DNA of 64,000 bases, from NCBI RefSeq assembly GCF_030762805.1, contig NZ_CP129113.1:294001-358000 (forward strand), in the 5' to 3' direction. The position numbers and the translations under genes are program-made. The notes beneath the pieces were generated by a model. That model searched no databases, was not told where the DNA came from, and saw nothing but the letters and a program-made list of their open reading frames with translations. The DNA comes from Aciduricibacillus chroicocephali. GTDB lineage: Bacteria > Bacillota > Bacilli > Bacillales > Amphibacillaceae. How positions within the stretch are numbered: the stretch's first letter is position 1; every line of letters starts with the position of its first letter. Positions 18,858-27,313 of this stretch are shown here, one piece after another.

Positions 18858-19199
18858 AGTAGGACCTCCGTTCTCATGATGTATTAATCCCTGCTTTTAG
18901 TATTACCCATTAATTGTGACAAAAAAGCAACAATCCCCATTAGAAAAGGATACCACTCTGATTAAAAGCCTGTAAAGAATTGGGGCTTGAAAGAACTTGA
19001 AAAAAGTCTAGCAAACGAATCTGGAATATCCACTTTAGAAACTACTGTGTAAAAATGGGGGGAATTCCCTTTTTTTTAAAGGTTCGATTACAATTTGCGG
19101 AAGGGTTAATTTCTATAGTCCGGGCGGGTTAGTTGTTGTGCAGGTTTTTTTGTAACGAAGTTAAATGGGAAAGTAAATAAAAAATATTAAATCTCAAAA
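18858..19199. other. Non-coding stretch between MFS and carbonic anhydrase genes
   Basis: About 340 nt, AT-rich, holding the upstream region of the MFS gene. I see no gene, strong promoter or repeat in it apart from the terminator that follows at 19195-19224. Confidence 0.6.
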
Positions 19200-19224
19200 G
19201 GCCTCGTTCATAAATGACGAGACC
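19195..19224 (-). terminator. Terminator of the carbonic anhydrase gene
   Basis: Imperfect stem (GGTCTCGT with ACGAGGCC plus inner pairs) followed by TTTTG on the minus strand, about 20 nt after the stop codon. Confidence 0.65.
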
Positions 19225-19245
19225 TGAAGGTTGTTGAAAATACAT

Positions 19246-20040
19246 TTATTTAGCTGTTGAATGTTCCAAAACCGGCCTATCTCCAATTGGCTGAATGTCA
19301 CGATTGTTGTCATTGTAATAAGTACCGAATTTTTTAATTTGTGCAGCCGAAACTTCTACTGGTTGGTTCAATACATACCACTCTACATTTTCACTTAATG
19401 GAGGTGTCGTTAATGAACCTAGATAATGATAATAGTCTTGTTGATTATTTGGCAGCATTTCTGCAATATTAACTTTCTCCGTCTTCTCGACCTTTTTGCC
19501 TTTTTTAATGTTTTTCAATATATCTCCAAAAGCTTTGTTTTCTTTACCTTCTTTAAAGAAGACACCGATAACTGCTAGACGACCATTTGTAGATTGATGT
19601 ACAAAATGGGCTTCTAAAGGAAAATGCTTTCCTTCTAATGTGTGTTCACTTTCAGCGTGAAAATGCACTTGTTTAAAATCGAAAGTGCGTCCGTTAATCT
19701 TGGCTGCTCCCTTACCGCCAACTTGTATGCTATGTCCATTATCTTCTATGTAGGATACAACCGGGTCAAACTGTAACTTCAATTTCCCTTGTTCTGTCAT
19801 TTTTTGCACGGTCTTGGAACGTAAGTCGATGGGAGATTGCATCTTACCTGAATCCATCGGCCACTTTTTCTGTTCTTCATAGTTCCAGTTGTCGTCTTCT
19901 TCAATTTTTTTTCCTTTGGCAGTTTCCTCTTTATTTTGCTTTTCTTTCGTTGGTTCAGCAGATCCACATGCAGATACAGTTAACACGGTAGCTAAACAAA
20001 GCAAAGCAATAACGCATTTCCGAAAGCTTGATAGAATCAT
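19246..20040 (-). CDS. Alpha-class carbonic anhydrase, lipoprotein
   Basis: Zinc enzyme that interconverts CO2 and bicarbonate on the outside of the cell. 264 residues; the signal peptide ends in the lipobox VSAC (Cys25), so it should be membrane-anchored. The alpha-CA zinc ligands are seen in VHFHAESEH (His126, His128) and PLEAHFVH (His145), and the family segment LTTPPLSENVEWYV is present near the C-terminus. A charged linker of Lys/Glu separates the lipid anchor from the domain. Start with AGGAGG nine nt upstream. Alpha-CAs occur only in some Bacillaceae. Confidence 0.93.
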   Translation of the reverse strand: MILSSFRKCVIALLCLATVLTVSACGSAEPTKEKQNKEETAKGKKIEEDDNWNYEEQKKWPMDSGKMQSPIDLRSKTVQKMTEQGKLKLQFDPVVSYIEDNGHSIQVGGKGAAKINGRTFDFKQVHFHAESEHTLEGKHFPLEAHFVHQSTNGRLAVIGVFFKEGKENKAFGDILKNIKKGKKVEKTEKVNIAEMLPNNQQDYYHYLGSLTTPPLSENVEWYVLNQPVEVSAAQIKKFGTYYNDNNRDIQPIGDRPVLEHSTAK

Positions 20041-20283
20041 TTGATATTCCTCCTAAGAATTGTTTTCTCGTTCATCTTAGCATAATTTACCAAAACAATT
20101 AACTAAAGTTATACAAAAATATGCATAACTATTAATATTTGTTCCTACACAGAAATGCTGCCGGAATTATATGATTTCGACGGTTTTTCTAATTATTTCA
20201 TAGATTTCTGCATGCATTTCAATCTGATAAACTATTATAGTGAATAGGCATGATTGTGTCTGGTCTAGAAAGGATTTGTTTTA

Positions 20284-21411
20284 ATGCATACTAAAGATAG
20301 CTTAGAAGAAATTACTCCAACGTACGACCCTTGGGAAGCTTATATGGATGTTGAAGAGTTTGGAAAGATGACGCTGACGAATGTAGAGTTTACAACGACA
20401 ACACTTTGCAATATGCGCTGTGCTCACTGTGCAGTAGGATACACGCTACAAATGAAAGATCCGGATGCTTTGCCAATAGAGCTTATGATAAAAAGGCTTA
20501 ACGAAATCCCTCATTTGCGCACACTCTCTATTACAGGGGGAGAGCCAATGATGTCAAAGAAGTCTGTACGTGAATATGTAGTACCTTTGCTACAATATGC
20601 TCATGAGCGCGGTGTGCGGACCCAAATTAATTCAAATCTCACTTTGCCATATAGCCGCTATGAAGAGATTATTCCGTACTTGGATGTCCTTCATATTTCT
20701 CATAACTGGGGGACAGAAGAAGAGTTTGCCGAGATTGGTTTTGCACGCATGGAAAAGAAGCCTACGGAAGAAAACAGGAAGAAATTCTTTGAGCGGATGG
20801 TGGAAAACTCACAGCGACTTTCTGCAGAAGGTGTGATGGTCTCTGCTGAAACAATGCTTAATCGGCGTACTTTCCCGTACTTGGAGAAAATACATCGGCA
20901 CGTATTGGAAATGGGGTGCAGACGGCATGAAATCCATCCAATGTATCCGGTAGATTTCGCCAGCGCTCTTGAAACGTTAAGTTTGGAAGACATGAGGACA
21001 GCCATCACACGTCTGCTTGATGAAAGAGATGAATCGACATGGATGCTTTTTGGTACCTTGCCTTTTTATCCTTGCAGTGGTGCTTCTGAAGATCTTTCTT
21101 TGCTGCAGCGTCTGTATAAAGAGAAAAATGTTACAGTTCGCAATGACCCTGATGGCCGTTCACGATTAAATGTAAATATTTTTAATGGAGATATCATCGT
21201 CACAGATTTTGGTGATGATGGACCGGCGCTTGGCAATATTCAGGATACGAAGCTTCAGACTGCCTATGAACGGTGGATGGATTCTGCTACAGCCAAGTCA
21301 ATTAACTGTCATTGTCCGGCAGTCAAATGTCTTGGGCCGAATATTCTGGTGAAAAATACATATTATCAGGATACTGATTTTACAAAACGAAAATCCAATC
21401 TTTCATTATAA
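20284..21411 (+). CDS. yfkAB: Radical SAM protein with C-terminal CxCxxxxC motif (YfkAB)
   Basis: Radical S-adenosylmethionine enzyme of 375 residues. The iron-sulphur cysteines are in CNMRCAHC (Cys42, Cys46, Cys49), and ITGGEPM is the SAM-binding GGE motif. Near the C-terminus, NCHCPAVKCLG gives the CxCxxxxC motif that defines the YfkAB family, probably an auxiliary cluster. The substrate is unknown. The gene is complete here, not split as yfkA and yfkB were first annotated in Bacillus subtilis. Monocistronic with its own terminator. Confidence 0.92.
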   Translation: MHTKDSLEEITPTYDPWEAYMDVEEFGKMTLTNVEFTTTTLCNMRCAHCAVGYTLQMKDPDALPIELMIKRLNEIPHLRTLSITGGEPMMSKKSVREYVVPLLQYAHERGVRTQINSNLTLPYSRYEEIIPYLDVLHISHNWGTEEEFAEIGFARMEKKPTEENRKKFFERMVENSQRLSAEGVMVSAETMLNRRTFPYLEKIHRHVLEMGCRRHEIHPMYPVDFASALETLSLEDMRTAITRLLDERDESTWMLFGTLPFYPCSGASEDLSLLQRLYKEKNVTVRNDPDGRSRLNVNIFNGDIIVTDFGDDGPALGNIQDTKLQTAYERWMDSATAKSINCHCPAVKCLGPNILVKNTYYQDTDFTKRKSNLSL

Positions 21412-21413
21412 TG

Positions 21414-21450
21414 AAAAAATCCCTGCACAATACTGTACAGGGATTTTTCT
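21414..21450 (+). terminator. Terminator of yfkAB
   Basis: Stem AAAAATCCCTG...CAGGGATTTTT with U-run just after the stop codon; its AT flanks would also serve the convergent small gene. Confidence 0.85.
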
Positions 21451-21452
21451 TA

Positions 21453-21623
21453 CTATCTGTGCTGAATAAGATCGATGACTCCTAGGACTACATGCCCCAG
21501 CCCAAAGCCGACAAGTGTATCAGCGACCATATGGTTTGAATCGTCTTTCTGCTTCATCAGATAGCCTGTTGCGGTAACAGCTGAACCTAGTGCAGTCGGG
21601 ATGACACCTTCACGAATAATCAT
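21453..21623 (-). CDS. Small hydrophobic protein, 56 residues
   Basis: Short gene read on the minus strand from ATG 21623 with a GGAG site 10 nt upstream. The product begins MIIREGVIPTALGS, has a weakly hydrophobic glycine-rich N-terminal part, a charged middle (KQKDDSNH) and a second apolar glycine-rich helix (DTLVGFGLGHVVLGVID). It looks like a small two-helix membrane-associated protein. Hypothetical; no function assigned. Confidence 0.6.
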   Translation of the reverse strand: MIIREGVIPTALGSAVTATGYLMKQKDDSNHMVADTLVGFGLGHVVLGVIDLIQHR

Positions 21624-21708
21624 GATTGAACCACTCCACTTCCCGGTTATTTGTTATATTGCAACATGAATAGCTTGCACAAAAAAATAACATTCATACA
21701 CCTGGGTT

Positions 21709-22476
21709 TTATTCAACAAAAGAGGCGTGTATGTTCTTGGGTTCAGTTTCCAAATAGCTCTTAATTAGACCTTTTTTTCTAATCAAATCTTTTGGTAAGA
21801 TGCGTTGCCTTAGTGCGAAAGGTGTTTCTGTCTTAAAGGGGAAAGGTGACAACTTGACCTTGTTATCATCAATCCATTCCAAATTGAATTTATTATGATC
21901 AAGTATTTTTAAGTCACCAGGAATTGGAATGCCATCTTTGAACAAAGGATGTTCCTCTTCTTTACTTGTTCCTGGTTCATTCAGACAAACAAATAGTGAA
22001 AAATTGTCACATATAGCTAACAGGGCATAATGATATTCGAATAATTCCGCAACGAATCCTTCAATTTCTTTAGCGAGACGTTCACGCCGTTCTAGCTCAT
22101 TATTGATAAATGTCTTCGCTTCCTCATACTCGGAGTCTCCAATTACAAGATGAGAGTAATGCCTGCTCGCAAGCATGCCTGCATACGGGTTCAAATTTTC
22201 GAGCTCATCAATACCGTTCTTATAAAAAACAAGTTTCGGAATGGAAGGGAAATCCATGAAATTGTAGGGTGCGTTTGTTTCATCGTTCCAAAATGGCATT
22301 TTGTCGAATTCTTTCCATCCAAAATCGTGGTTTGTAATAGCATATCGGATAGCGTCGGTGAATTGATCACCCCGCAGTAATTCATCCTTCCAATTGGCAA
22401 AACAGTCCCCGGAAATGACTGAGTGATCTGCTTGCTCAATCATAACGTATTCGTTTTCACGTTCTCTAATAATCAT
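21709..22476 (-). CDS. DUF3891 family protein
   Basis: Cytosolic protein of 255 residues, probably a member of DUF3891, with the N-terminal pattern MIIRERENEYVMIEQADHS and the conserved segment ITNHDFGWKEFDK. Histidine-aspartate motifs (NHDFGW, RHYSHL) suggest a metal-binding helical fold of the HD type, but this is inference. The start at 22476 has an AGGAGG-type site close by. Monocistronic, divergent from the leuA leader. Confidence 0.75.
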   Translation of the reverse strand: MIIRERENEYVMIEQADHSVISGDCFANWKDELLRGDQFTDAIRYAITNHDFGWKEFDKMPFWNDETNAPYNFMDFPSIPKLVFYKNGIDELENLNPYAGMLASRHYSHLVIGDSEYEEAKTFINNELERRERLAKEIEGFVAELFEYHYALLAICDNFSLFVCLNEPGTSKEEEHPLFKDGIPIPGDLKILDHNKFNLEWIDDNKVKLSPFPFKTETPFALRQRILPKDLIRKKGLIKSYLETEPKNIHASFVE

Positions 22477-22567
22477 GAATCAATGCCTCCTAGCAGAAAT
22501 CCTATTGCCTTATATTACCCGTAACAATGATTTACTAAAGGTGATTGACTAAATAAATTAGAATCTA

Positions 22568-22596
22568 TTGACAATTCGTTTTCCTTCGGTTAGGAT
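22568..22596 (+). promoter_or_regulatory. Sigma-A promoter of the T-box leader
   Basis: TTGACA (22568-22573) and TAGGAT (22591-22596) with 17-nt spacing, just before the T-box leader. Confidence 0.75.
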
Positions 22597-22602
22597 TGTA
22601 AA

Positions 22603-22906
22603 CAATATTCAGAAGTCAACGGCTGTGACAAGGACCAGGCTGGAGCTTACGATCTTACAGAGACAATACGGTGCTGAGAGTATTGGATCGCCTCCTGCCA
22701 ACTCCCCTTGTAGCCGGTTTCCTGAAATTTTAAGTAAGGAAACCCGCACACCCTGCGTTATGAGGGTATTAATGAAGACTCTTCGCTGATTATGTCCTTA
22801 TTTGGATTTATTCATGTACAGAGTGAATTAGGGTGGTACCGCGTCAGAAGCAAACTCCTGTCGCCCCTTGCTTATTTGCAAGTGGCGACAGGAGTTTGCT
22901 TTTTTG
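22603..22906 (+). promoter_or_regulatory. T-box riboswitch, probably tRNA-Leu responsive
   Basis: Tertiary-structured leader that senses uncharged tRNA. Stem I can be drawn from CGGCT (22620-22624) pairing AGCCG (22712-22716) and CAAGG pairing CCTTG, with the AGAGA bulge (22659-22663) and the distal GGTGCTGAGAG loop (22670-22680). The T-box core AGGGTGGTACCGCG is at 22830-22843. A 17-bp terminator stem (22849-22865 with 22884-22900) ends in a U-run. The likely specifier is CTC (Leu) at 22702-22704, which fits the gene's role in leucine synthesis; the specifier loop fold is by eye and less certain. Confidence 0.92.
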
Positions 22907-22940
22907 TCTGTCATAAAAAATATAGAGAGGGGATGGCAAT

Positions 22941-24101
22941 ATGAGAAAAGTGGATATTTTTGAAACAACTTTACGTGATGGCGAGCAATCACCGGGGGTT
23001 CATTTGACACTGGAAGAGAAAGTGGAGATTGCGAAGCAGCTGGAGAATCTTGGTGTTGACCGGATAGAAGCAGGGTTTCCAATTGCGTCACCTGGAGAAG
23101 TGAAAAATGTGCAGGCCATTGCAAGAGCAGTTCGCAATACGAGCATTGCTGCCTTGTCAAGGGCCCGCCAGAAGGATATTGATGCTGCGCTTGAAGCATT
23201 GCAAGGTGCTGCAACACCTTGCTTGCATATTGTTCTTGCGACATCACCAATACATCGCAAATATAAACTAAAGATGTCCAAAGCGCAAGTTGTCGAAGCC
23301 GCTGTGGATGCAATCCGCTATGGAAAACGAAAATGCACAGAGCTTGAGTTTTCTCTTGAAGATGCAAGCCGTACGGAGCCTGAATTTATGTACGAAGTGG
23401 TGGAAGAGGCGATAAAAGCTGGAGCAACAGTAATTAACTTGCCAGACACTGTTGGATTTGCCACTCCAGAAACGTTTGGCGACATGTTCCGTGGAGTGAG
23501 AGAACATGTTCCTGCGGCAGATCGTATTAAATTAAGTACGCACTGTCATAACGACTTGGGCATGGCTACAGCAAATACTCTTGCTGCTATACGTGGAGGA
23601 GTCGACCAGATTGAAGGAACAATCAATGGCATTGGCGAACGTGCGGGCAATACAGCAATAGAAGAAGTTGCACTTGCTTTGGCCACAAGGCCTGATGTGT
23701 ATGGGGCAGAGACAAATATAAATTTTGAAGAAATTTACCGTACAAGCGCAATGGTACGTGAGATGACCGGGGTTGTCGTCCAGCCGAATAAGGCAATTGT
23801 CGGCTCAAATGCTTTTGCTCATGAATCTGGGATTCACCAGGACGGAATGCTTAAGAATCCAGCAACATATGAAATCATTCGACCAGAGACAATTGGTGCA
23901 CCTGGGACTTCCATGGTATTAGGGAAACACTCCGGTCGACATGCATTGAACAAAAAGTTGGAGCAGCTCGGGTGTGAAGTCGGTGAGGAACAGCTTGCTC
24001 GCATCTTTGAAAACTTTAAAAAGGAAATTGATAAGAAGAAGCATTTGACTGATGAAGAGTTGAGGGATTTGGCTGTTTATGGAACACCATGGTTCGCTTA
24101 A
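22941..24101 (+). CDS. leuA: Short 2-isopropylmalate synthase-like enzyme without leucine regulatory domain
   Basis: Condenses acetyl-CoA with 2-ketoisovalerate in leucine synthesis, if the family call holds. 386 residues: the TIM barrel begins with the FETTLRDGEQSPG motif (metal-binding Asp), carries STHCHNDLG (metal histidines) and the NGIGERAGN signature of IPMS-type enzymes, then a short linker domain. The C-terminal leucine-binding domain that brings classical LeuA to about 510 residues is absent, so feedback inhibition should be missing. A terminator follows; no leuB, leuC or leuD is present. Homocitrate or citramalate synthase activity is an alternative. Confidence 0.82.
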   Translation: MRKVDIFETTLRDGEQSPGVHLTLEEKVEIAKQLENLGVDRIEAGFPIASPGEVKNVQAIARAVRNTSIAALSRARQKDIDAALEALQGAATPCLHIVLATSPIHRKYKLKMSKAQVVEAAVDAIRYGKRKCTELEFSLEDASRTEPEFMYEVVEEAIKAGATVINLPDTVGFATPETFGDMFRGVREHVPAADRIKLSTHCHNDLGMATANTLAAIRGGVDQIEGTINGIGERAGNTAIEEVALALATRPDVYGAETNINFEEIYRTSAMVREMTGVVVQPNKAIVGSNAFAHESGIHQDGMLKNPATYEIIRPETIGAPGTSMVLGKHSGRHALNKKLEQLGCEVGEEQLARIFENFKKEIDKKKHLTDEELRDLAVYGTPWFA

Positions 24102-24105
24102 TAAA

Positions 24106-24146
24106 AAAGGGATGCTCACGTGTTTGTAACGTGAGCATCCTTCTTA
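24106..24146 (+). terminator. Terminator of leuA
   Basis: A 12-bp stem GGATGCTCACGT/ACGTGAGCATCC with a 7-nt loop and a short U-rich tail; shared with the convergent marC-like gene. Confidence 0.8.
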
Positions 24147-24148
24147 CG

Positions 24149-24775
24149 TTAATGGAACATTGTTGGAAATAGTCCGTGAATACCTTCTGCAATCATTTGA
24201 ATTGCCATGACGGCAAGTATAAGACCCATAAGGCGGGAAATGACATTCAAACCGCTCTTGCCAAGACGCTTCAAGATGATACTGGAGTAACTGAACAAAA
24301 TGAATGTCGCGGCCAATATAATTGTATAGCTGATAAAAATGCCAAACATTGCACTTGGAGTGTTTGCTGAATGAGACATCACAGTAGCGATCGTCCCAGG
24401 ACCAGCAATAATTGGGAGTGCGAGCGGTGTGACCGAGATATCATCTTTTTGCTGGGCTTCTGCACGTTCATCACCATGAGGGTGCTGAGCACCTGTTGGC
24501 TTTGCGTGAAGTAGGCCATAGGCAATTCCGAAAATGAGTATGCCGCCTGCAATTCTGAAAGCATGAATTGTAATTCCGAATGTTGAGAAAATAATTTTGC
24601 CGACAAGCAGGAATACAGTCAGGATAATGAGTGAGATAAAGGTAGCCTTGCGCGCAGCAGCTTTTCTCTCTTTATCTGTATAATCACTTGTCAGTGAGAT
24701 GAAAATTGGAATATTCCCGAGCGGGTTCATGACCGCAAAAAGGGAAACTGTCAATTTAATGATTAATCCGATCAT
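24149..24775 (-). CDS. MarC-family integral membrane protein
   Basis: Membrane protein of 208 residues with six helices in two halves, each carrying the MarC proline/asparagine motif (AVMNPLGNIPIF in the first, ALPIIAGPGTIATVM in the second). A hydrophilic histidine-rich loop (AQHPHGDERAEAQQKD) separates them. Family function is unsettled; the old multiple-antibiotic-resistance label for MarC is not supported. The open frame begins at GTG 24784, but the AGGTG site overlaps it and ATG 24775 is better spaced. Confidence 0.85.
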   Translation of the reverse strand: MIGLIIKLTVSLFAVMNPLGNIPIFISLTSDYTDKERKAAARKATFISLIILTVFLLVGKIIFSTFGITIHAFRIAGGILIFGIAYGLLHAKPTGAQHPHGDERAEAQQKDDISVTPLALPIIAGPGTIATVMSHSANTPSAMFGIFISYTIILAATFILFSYSSIILKRLGKSGLNVISRLMGLILAVMAIQMIAEGIHGLFPTMFH

Positions 24776-24841
24776 GGGCAACACCTGTCTTTGTTTTTTG
24801 TTAGAAGTGTTCCCGGCATGCCGAAAAGAAAACCATTCATA

Positions 24842-25870
24842 TTACGTGAAGTACTCAATACGAGCTTCGGGGAAGAGCTTATTGATATAACCGCCAAGTG
24901 TATCTTTAATATCCTCCTGCTGATCATCCTGGTATACATATTTGCCAATCCCATAACGTCCCCATTTCCACTTGCGCTTAGTTTCGTCAAGCTCAAGCTT
25001 CGTCATCGGGTAGTTCTCCTGTATAACACGCTTAGCAGGTTTTGTGAAACGATGTTGGATCATTTCAAACGTAAGGTCCTTACGGGCAAAGGCAGGGAGT
25101 TCAGCTTCAAGACGTTCGAACATTTCCTTATATCCTTCTTGCCAGCCATCATGCAAATAAATCGGTGCGACTATGAAGCCGAGCGGATAGCCTGCCTCTG
25201 CAACTTTTACCGCAGCTTCAATTCTTTCCTTCAAACGAGAAGTTCCCGGTTCAAAATATTTGATGATGTAGTCATCGTTGATGCTGAAGCGGAAACGGGT
25301 ACGACCTTTATGCTCTGCATCAAGCAAGTGGTCGACATGAGCGAACTTCGTCACAAAACGAAGCTGGCCGTATTTAGATTTCCCGAAATGTTCAATAGCG
25401 TGCTTCAATGTATGTGTTAGATGATCTACACCGACGATGTCAGAAGTACAAGATGCCTCAAAGCGAGTCATTTCAGGAGCGCGCTCCTCCATATACTGAT
25501 CTGCCGCATCGAAGATCTCTTCGACATTTACATATGTACGAATATATGGCTTGGAGCCCATTGTTGTCTGGAGGTAGCAATAATGGCAATGTCCCATGCA
25601 GCCAGTTGCGAAAGGGATTGCATACTCTGCGGATGGTTTGGATGTATCGAATTTCAATGTCTTTCTTAAACCTATGACTAAGGTCGATTTTGCCATGCGA
25701 TATTTCTGGAAGTGATTATCACCGGGCAGATTGCGAATTTGATTATGGGATGTTGTCTGTCGAATTTCGATACCCATATCGGTGAATTTATTGACCAGTT
25801 TTTTCCCGAGCGGGTATTCAAGTGCTTTTGGCTCTACATAGACGAGCTGGGGGACGAATGGCTTAACCAT
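24842..25870 (-). CDS. splB: Spore photoproduct lyase
   Basis: Radical SAM DNA-repair enzyme that reverts the thymine dimer called spore photoproduct during germination. 342 residues from ATG 25870 (GGGAGG site), the same length as Bacillus subtilis SplB. The cluster cysteines Cys91, Cys95 and Cys98 (CMGHCHYC) and the hydrogen-donor Cys141 (FEASCTSD) fall at the same numbers as in the studied enzyme. It overlaps splA by 8 nt. Its presence shows that the organism makes endospores. Confidence 0.96.
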   Translation of the reverse strand: MVKPFVPQLVYVEPKALEYPLGKKLVNKFTDMGIEIRQTTSHNQIRNLPGDNHFQKYRMAKSTLVIGLRKTLKFDTSKPSAEYAIPFATGCMGHCHYCYLQTTMGSKPYIRTYVNVEEIFDAADQYMEERAPEMTRFEASCTSDIVGVDHLTHTLKHAIEHFGKSKYGQLRFVTKFAHVDHLLDAEHKGRTRFRFSINDDYIIKYFEPGTSRLKERIEAAVKVAEAGYPLGFIVAPIYLHDGWQEGYKEMFERLEAELPAFARKDLTFEMIQHRFTKPAKRVIQENYPMTKLELDETKRKWKWGRYGIGKYVYQDDQQEDIKDTLGGYINKLFPEARIEYFT

Positions 25871-26123
25871 AGAAATCCTCCCTGTCCTCGGCAAGGCCAA
25901 ACGCGTCCTGGTATGCAGCTTCAGCTTCGGCTTCTGTCGGATAAATCGCGAATTCGTCAGTCAGTGGATAATACGTTTCGTATAGAAACAGTGCGAGGCC
26001 GTCCGGATTACTTGGATCTTGAACAACAGCAGCGTGTTGAACATTTGCGACATCCTGGGCGTGGGGATTCCGAATAATGCAATAAACGATATCTCCCGGA
26101 TTGTATTGTTCATGGATGGACAT
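25863..26123 (-). CDS. splA: SplA, regulator of spore photoproduct lyase
   Basis: Small protein of 86 residues, first gene of the splAB operon. It matches SplA in the conserved core (GDIVYCIIRNPHA, VANVQHAAVVQ, LALFLYETYYPLTDE). In Bacillus subtilis SplA lowers splB expression in the forespore. Its end overlaps the splB start by 8 nt. A forespore sigma-G promoter is expected upstream, but I could not identify a convincing one. Confidence 0.92.
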   Translation of the reverse strand: MSIHEQYNPGDIVYCIIRNPHAQDVANVQHAAVVQDPSNPDGLALFLYETYYPLTDEFAIYPTEAEAEAAYQDAFGLAEDREDFYG

Positions 26124-26227
26124 ATCTTCACCTTGCTTTCATTATGATACTCTTAAGCATTGCCGGATTGTCTGCTTTTCATAACAGTGTTGAGTTTGTA
26201 TAATGAAAGGATGAAAGCGGGGGGAAC

Positions 26228-26632
26228 ATGAAGAGAATCTTATTTATCATCGCGGCCATCGCTATTTGCGTCGGAATTTTCCTTGTGACAAAGTCGCCTG
26301 CTGCGACTGGCGGAAATACATATGAGTGGATTGCCCATAAGCTTCCTGTCACAGCAGATCAAGTCCCTTGGGTGAACTATTTCTTCAGGAAGGGGATGCA
26401 TTTGCTCTCTTTCAGCTCACTTGCAGTCCTGCTAGCGCTGTTCCTGCCGAAGCGGCCATATCTTTTTGCATGGCTCTTTGTAACTGCATATGCAGCAACA
26501 GATGAGTGGCATCAGCTTCATGTGCCGGGACGGACGGGGTCTATAGCGGATGTAATGCTTGACTCTTGCGGAGCCTTGATTGGACTTGGGTTACTTTACT
26601 TAATTAAGAGGAAAAGAGGCATCCGCCATTAA
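26228..26632 (+). CDS. VanZ-family membrane protein
   Basis: Four-helix membrane protein of 134 residues with the VanZ core DEWHQLHVPGRTGSIADVML and two flanking helices. VanZ is named after teicoplanin resistance, but most chromosomal members have no proven role; no vancomycin genes are near. The start follows a GGGGG-type site. A TATAAT lies 24 nt upstream (26199-26204) without a good -35. The 3' end of the gene forms one arm of the terminator. Confidence 0.85.
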   Translation: MKRILFIIAAIAICVGIFLVTKSPAATGGNTYEWIAHKLPVTADQVPWVNYFFRKGMHLLSFSSLAVLLALFLPKRPYLFAWLFVTAYAATDEWHQLHVPGRTGSIADVMLDSCGALIGLGLLYLIKRKRGIRH

Positions 26633-26649
26633 GACGGATGCCTCTTTTC
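26611..26649. terminator. Bidirectional terminator overlapping the VanZ 3' end
   Basis: A 15-bp stem (GAAAAGAGGCATCCG and complement). The 5' arm is inside the VanZ coding sequence; the structure also ends the convergent queT unit. Confidence 0.85.
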
Positions 26650-26661
26650 GAATTATAACAA

Positions 26662-27159
26662 CTATATAAGGTCCTTGAAGTGAAGACGCTTGTCCAACGC
26701 ATACATAATTGGAATGCCGATTGCCATAACGATGAATTCCCCTGCCGCGAGAATACCCCAAAGTGGCATGAAAGCATCATTTGCAACGTTATGCATATTG
26801 ACAAGAACGATTTCCCAGGCAATGATGACCATTGTAGCTGTGAAAATTAGTGTATTCACAGTCATCAGTTGCAGTTTGTTCTTAATGAAAAGACCTATGA
26901 GCATTGTAAGAGCTAGAGCGATAATGGATTGGCCCACTCCAAAGAAAAGGTCCAGTACACCGTTCGGCGAAAATAGATTCGTGATGAAAACACCGATGAC
27001 TATACCATAGAAGTATTTATTATTATAGACAATGAGCAAGTTAAGCATTTCTGGAATCCTTAACTGTACAGGCCCATATGCAAGTGGTTGAATCATAAAA
27101 GAAACGGCAATATAAAGAGCTGCGAGCAGTCCATTTGCAACAAGTGTTCTAGTATTCAT
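26662..27159 (-). CDS. queT: QueT-family queuosine precursor transporter
   Basis: Membrane S-component (ECF-type) for uptake of a queuosine precursor such as preQ1 or preQ0. 165 residues, about five or six helices; the N-terminus ANGLLAALYIAVSFMIQPL and the segment IPEMLNLL are typical. The assignment is supported by a preQ1-I riboswitch directly upstream, whose 3' end contains the ribosome-binding site. The start is ATG 27159 (AAGGAG site). The general ECF energising module is not in the window. Confidence 0.93.
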   Translation of the reverse strand: MNTRTLVANGLLAALYIAVSFMIQPLAYGPVQLRIPEMLNLLIVYNNKYFYGIVIGVFITNLFSPNGVLDLFFGVGQSIIALALTMLIGLFIKNKLQLMTVNTLIFTATMVIIAWEIVLVNMHNVANDAFMPLWGILAAGEFIVMAIGIPIMYALDKRLHFKDLI

Positions 27160-27170
27160 TTGAATTTCTC

Positions 27171-27208
27171 TCCTTAGTTTTTTATCGTGGGATGGTTTCG
27201 AACCACGT
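27171..27208 (-). promoter_or_regulatory. preQ1-I riboswitch overlapping the queT ribosome site
   Basis: On the minus strand the P1 stem ACGTGG / CCCACG encloses the TTCGAAACCAT loop and is followed by ATAAAAAACTAAGGAG, the tail that makes the H-type pseudoknot in the class I preQ1 aptamer. The Shine-Dalgarno AAGGAG is part of the tail, so ligand binding should hide it and reduce translation of the transporter. Confidence 0.93.
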
Positions 27209-27223
27209 TTGTGCAACTCTCAT

Positions 27224-27252
27224 ATTATATAGAGGACTGGAAAGAAAGGCAA
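27224..27252 (-). promoter_or_regulatory. Sigma-A promoter of queT
   Basis: TTGCCT (27252-27247) and TATAAT (27229-27224) with a 17-nt spacer; the expected transcript begins a few nucleotides before the preQ1 aptamer. Confidence 0.7.
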
Positions 27253-27313
27253 TATGAACATGATGGGGTTGCCTGCGTATTGTAATTACAGAATGCAATA
27301 TGGAGGGATGAAT

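Noticed and set aside
26124-26220. Sigma-G promoter of splAB
   Set aside because: Expected from the family, but no pair of boxes with correct spacing could be read.
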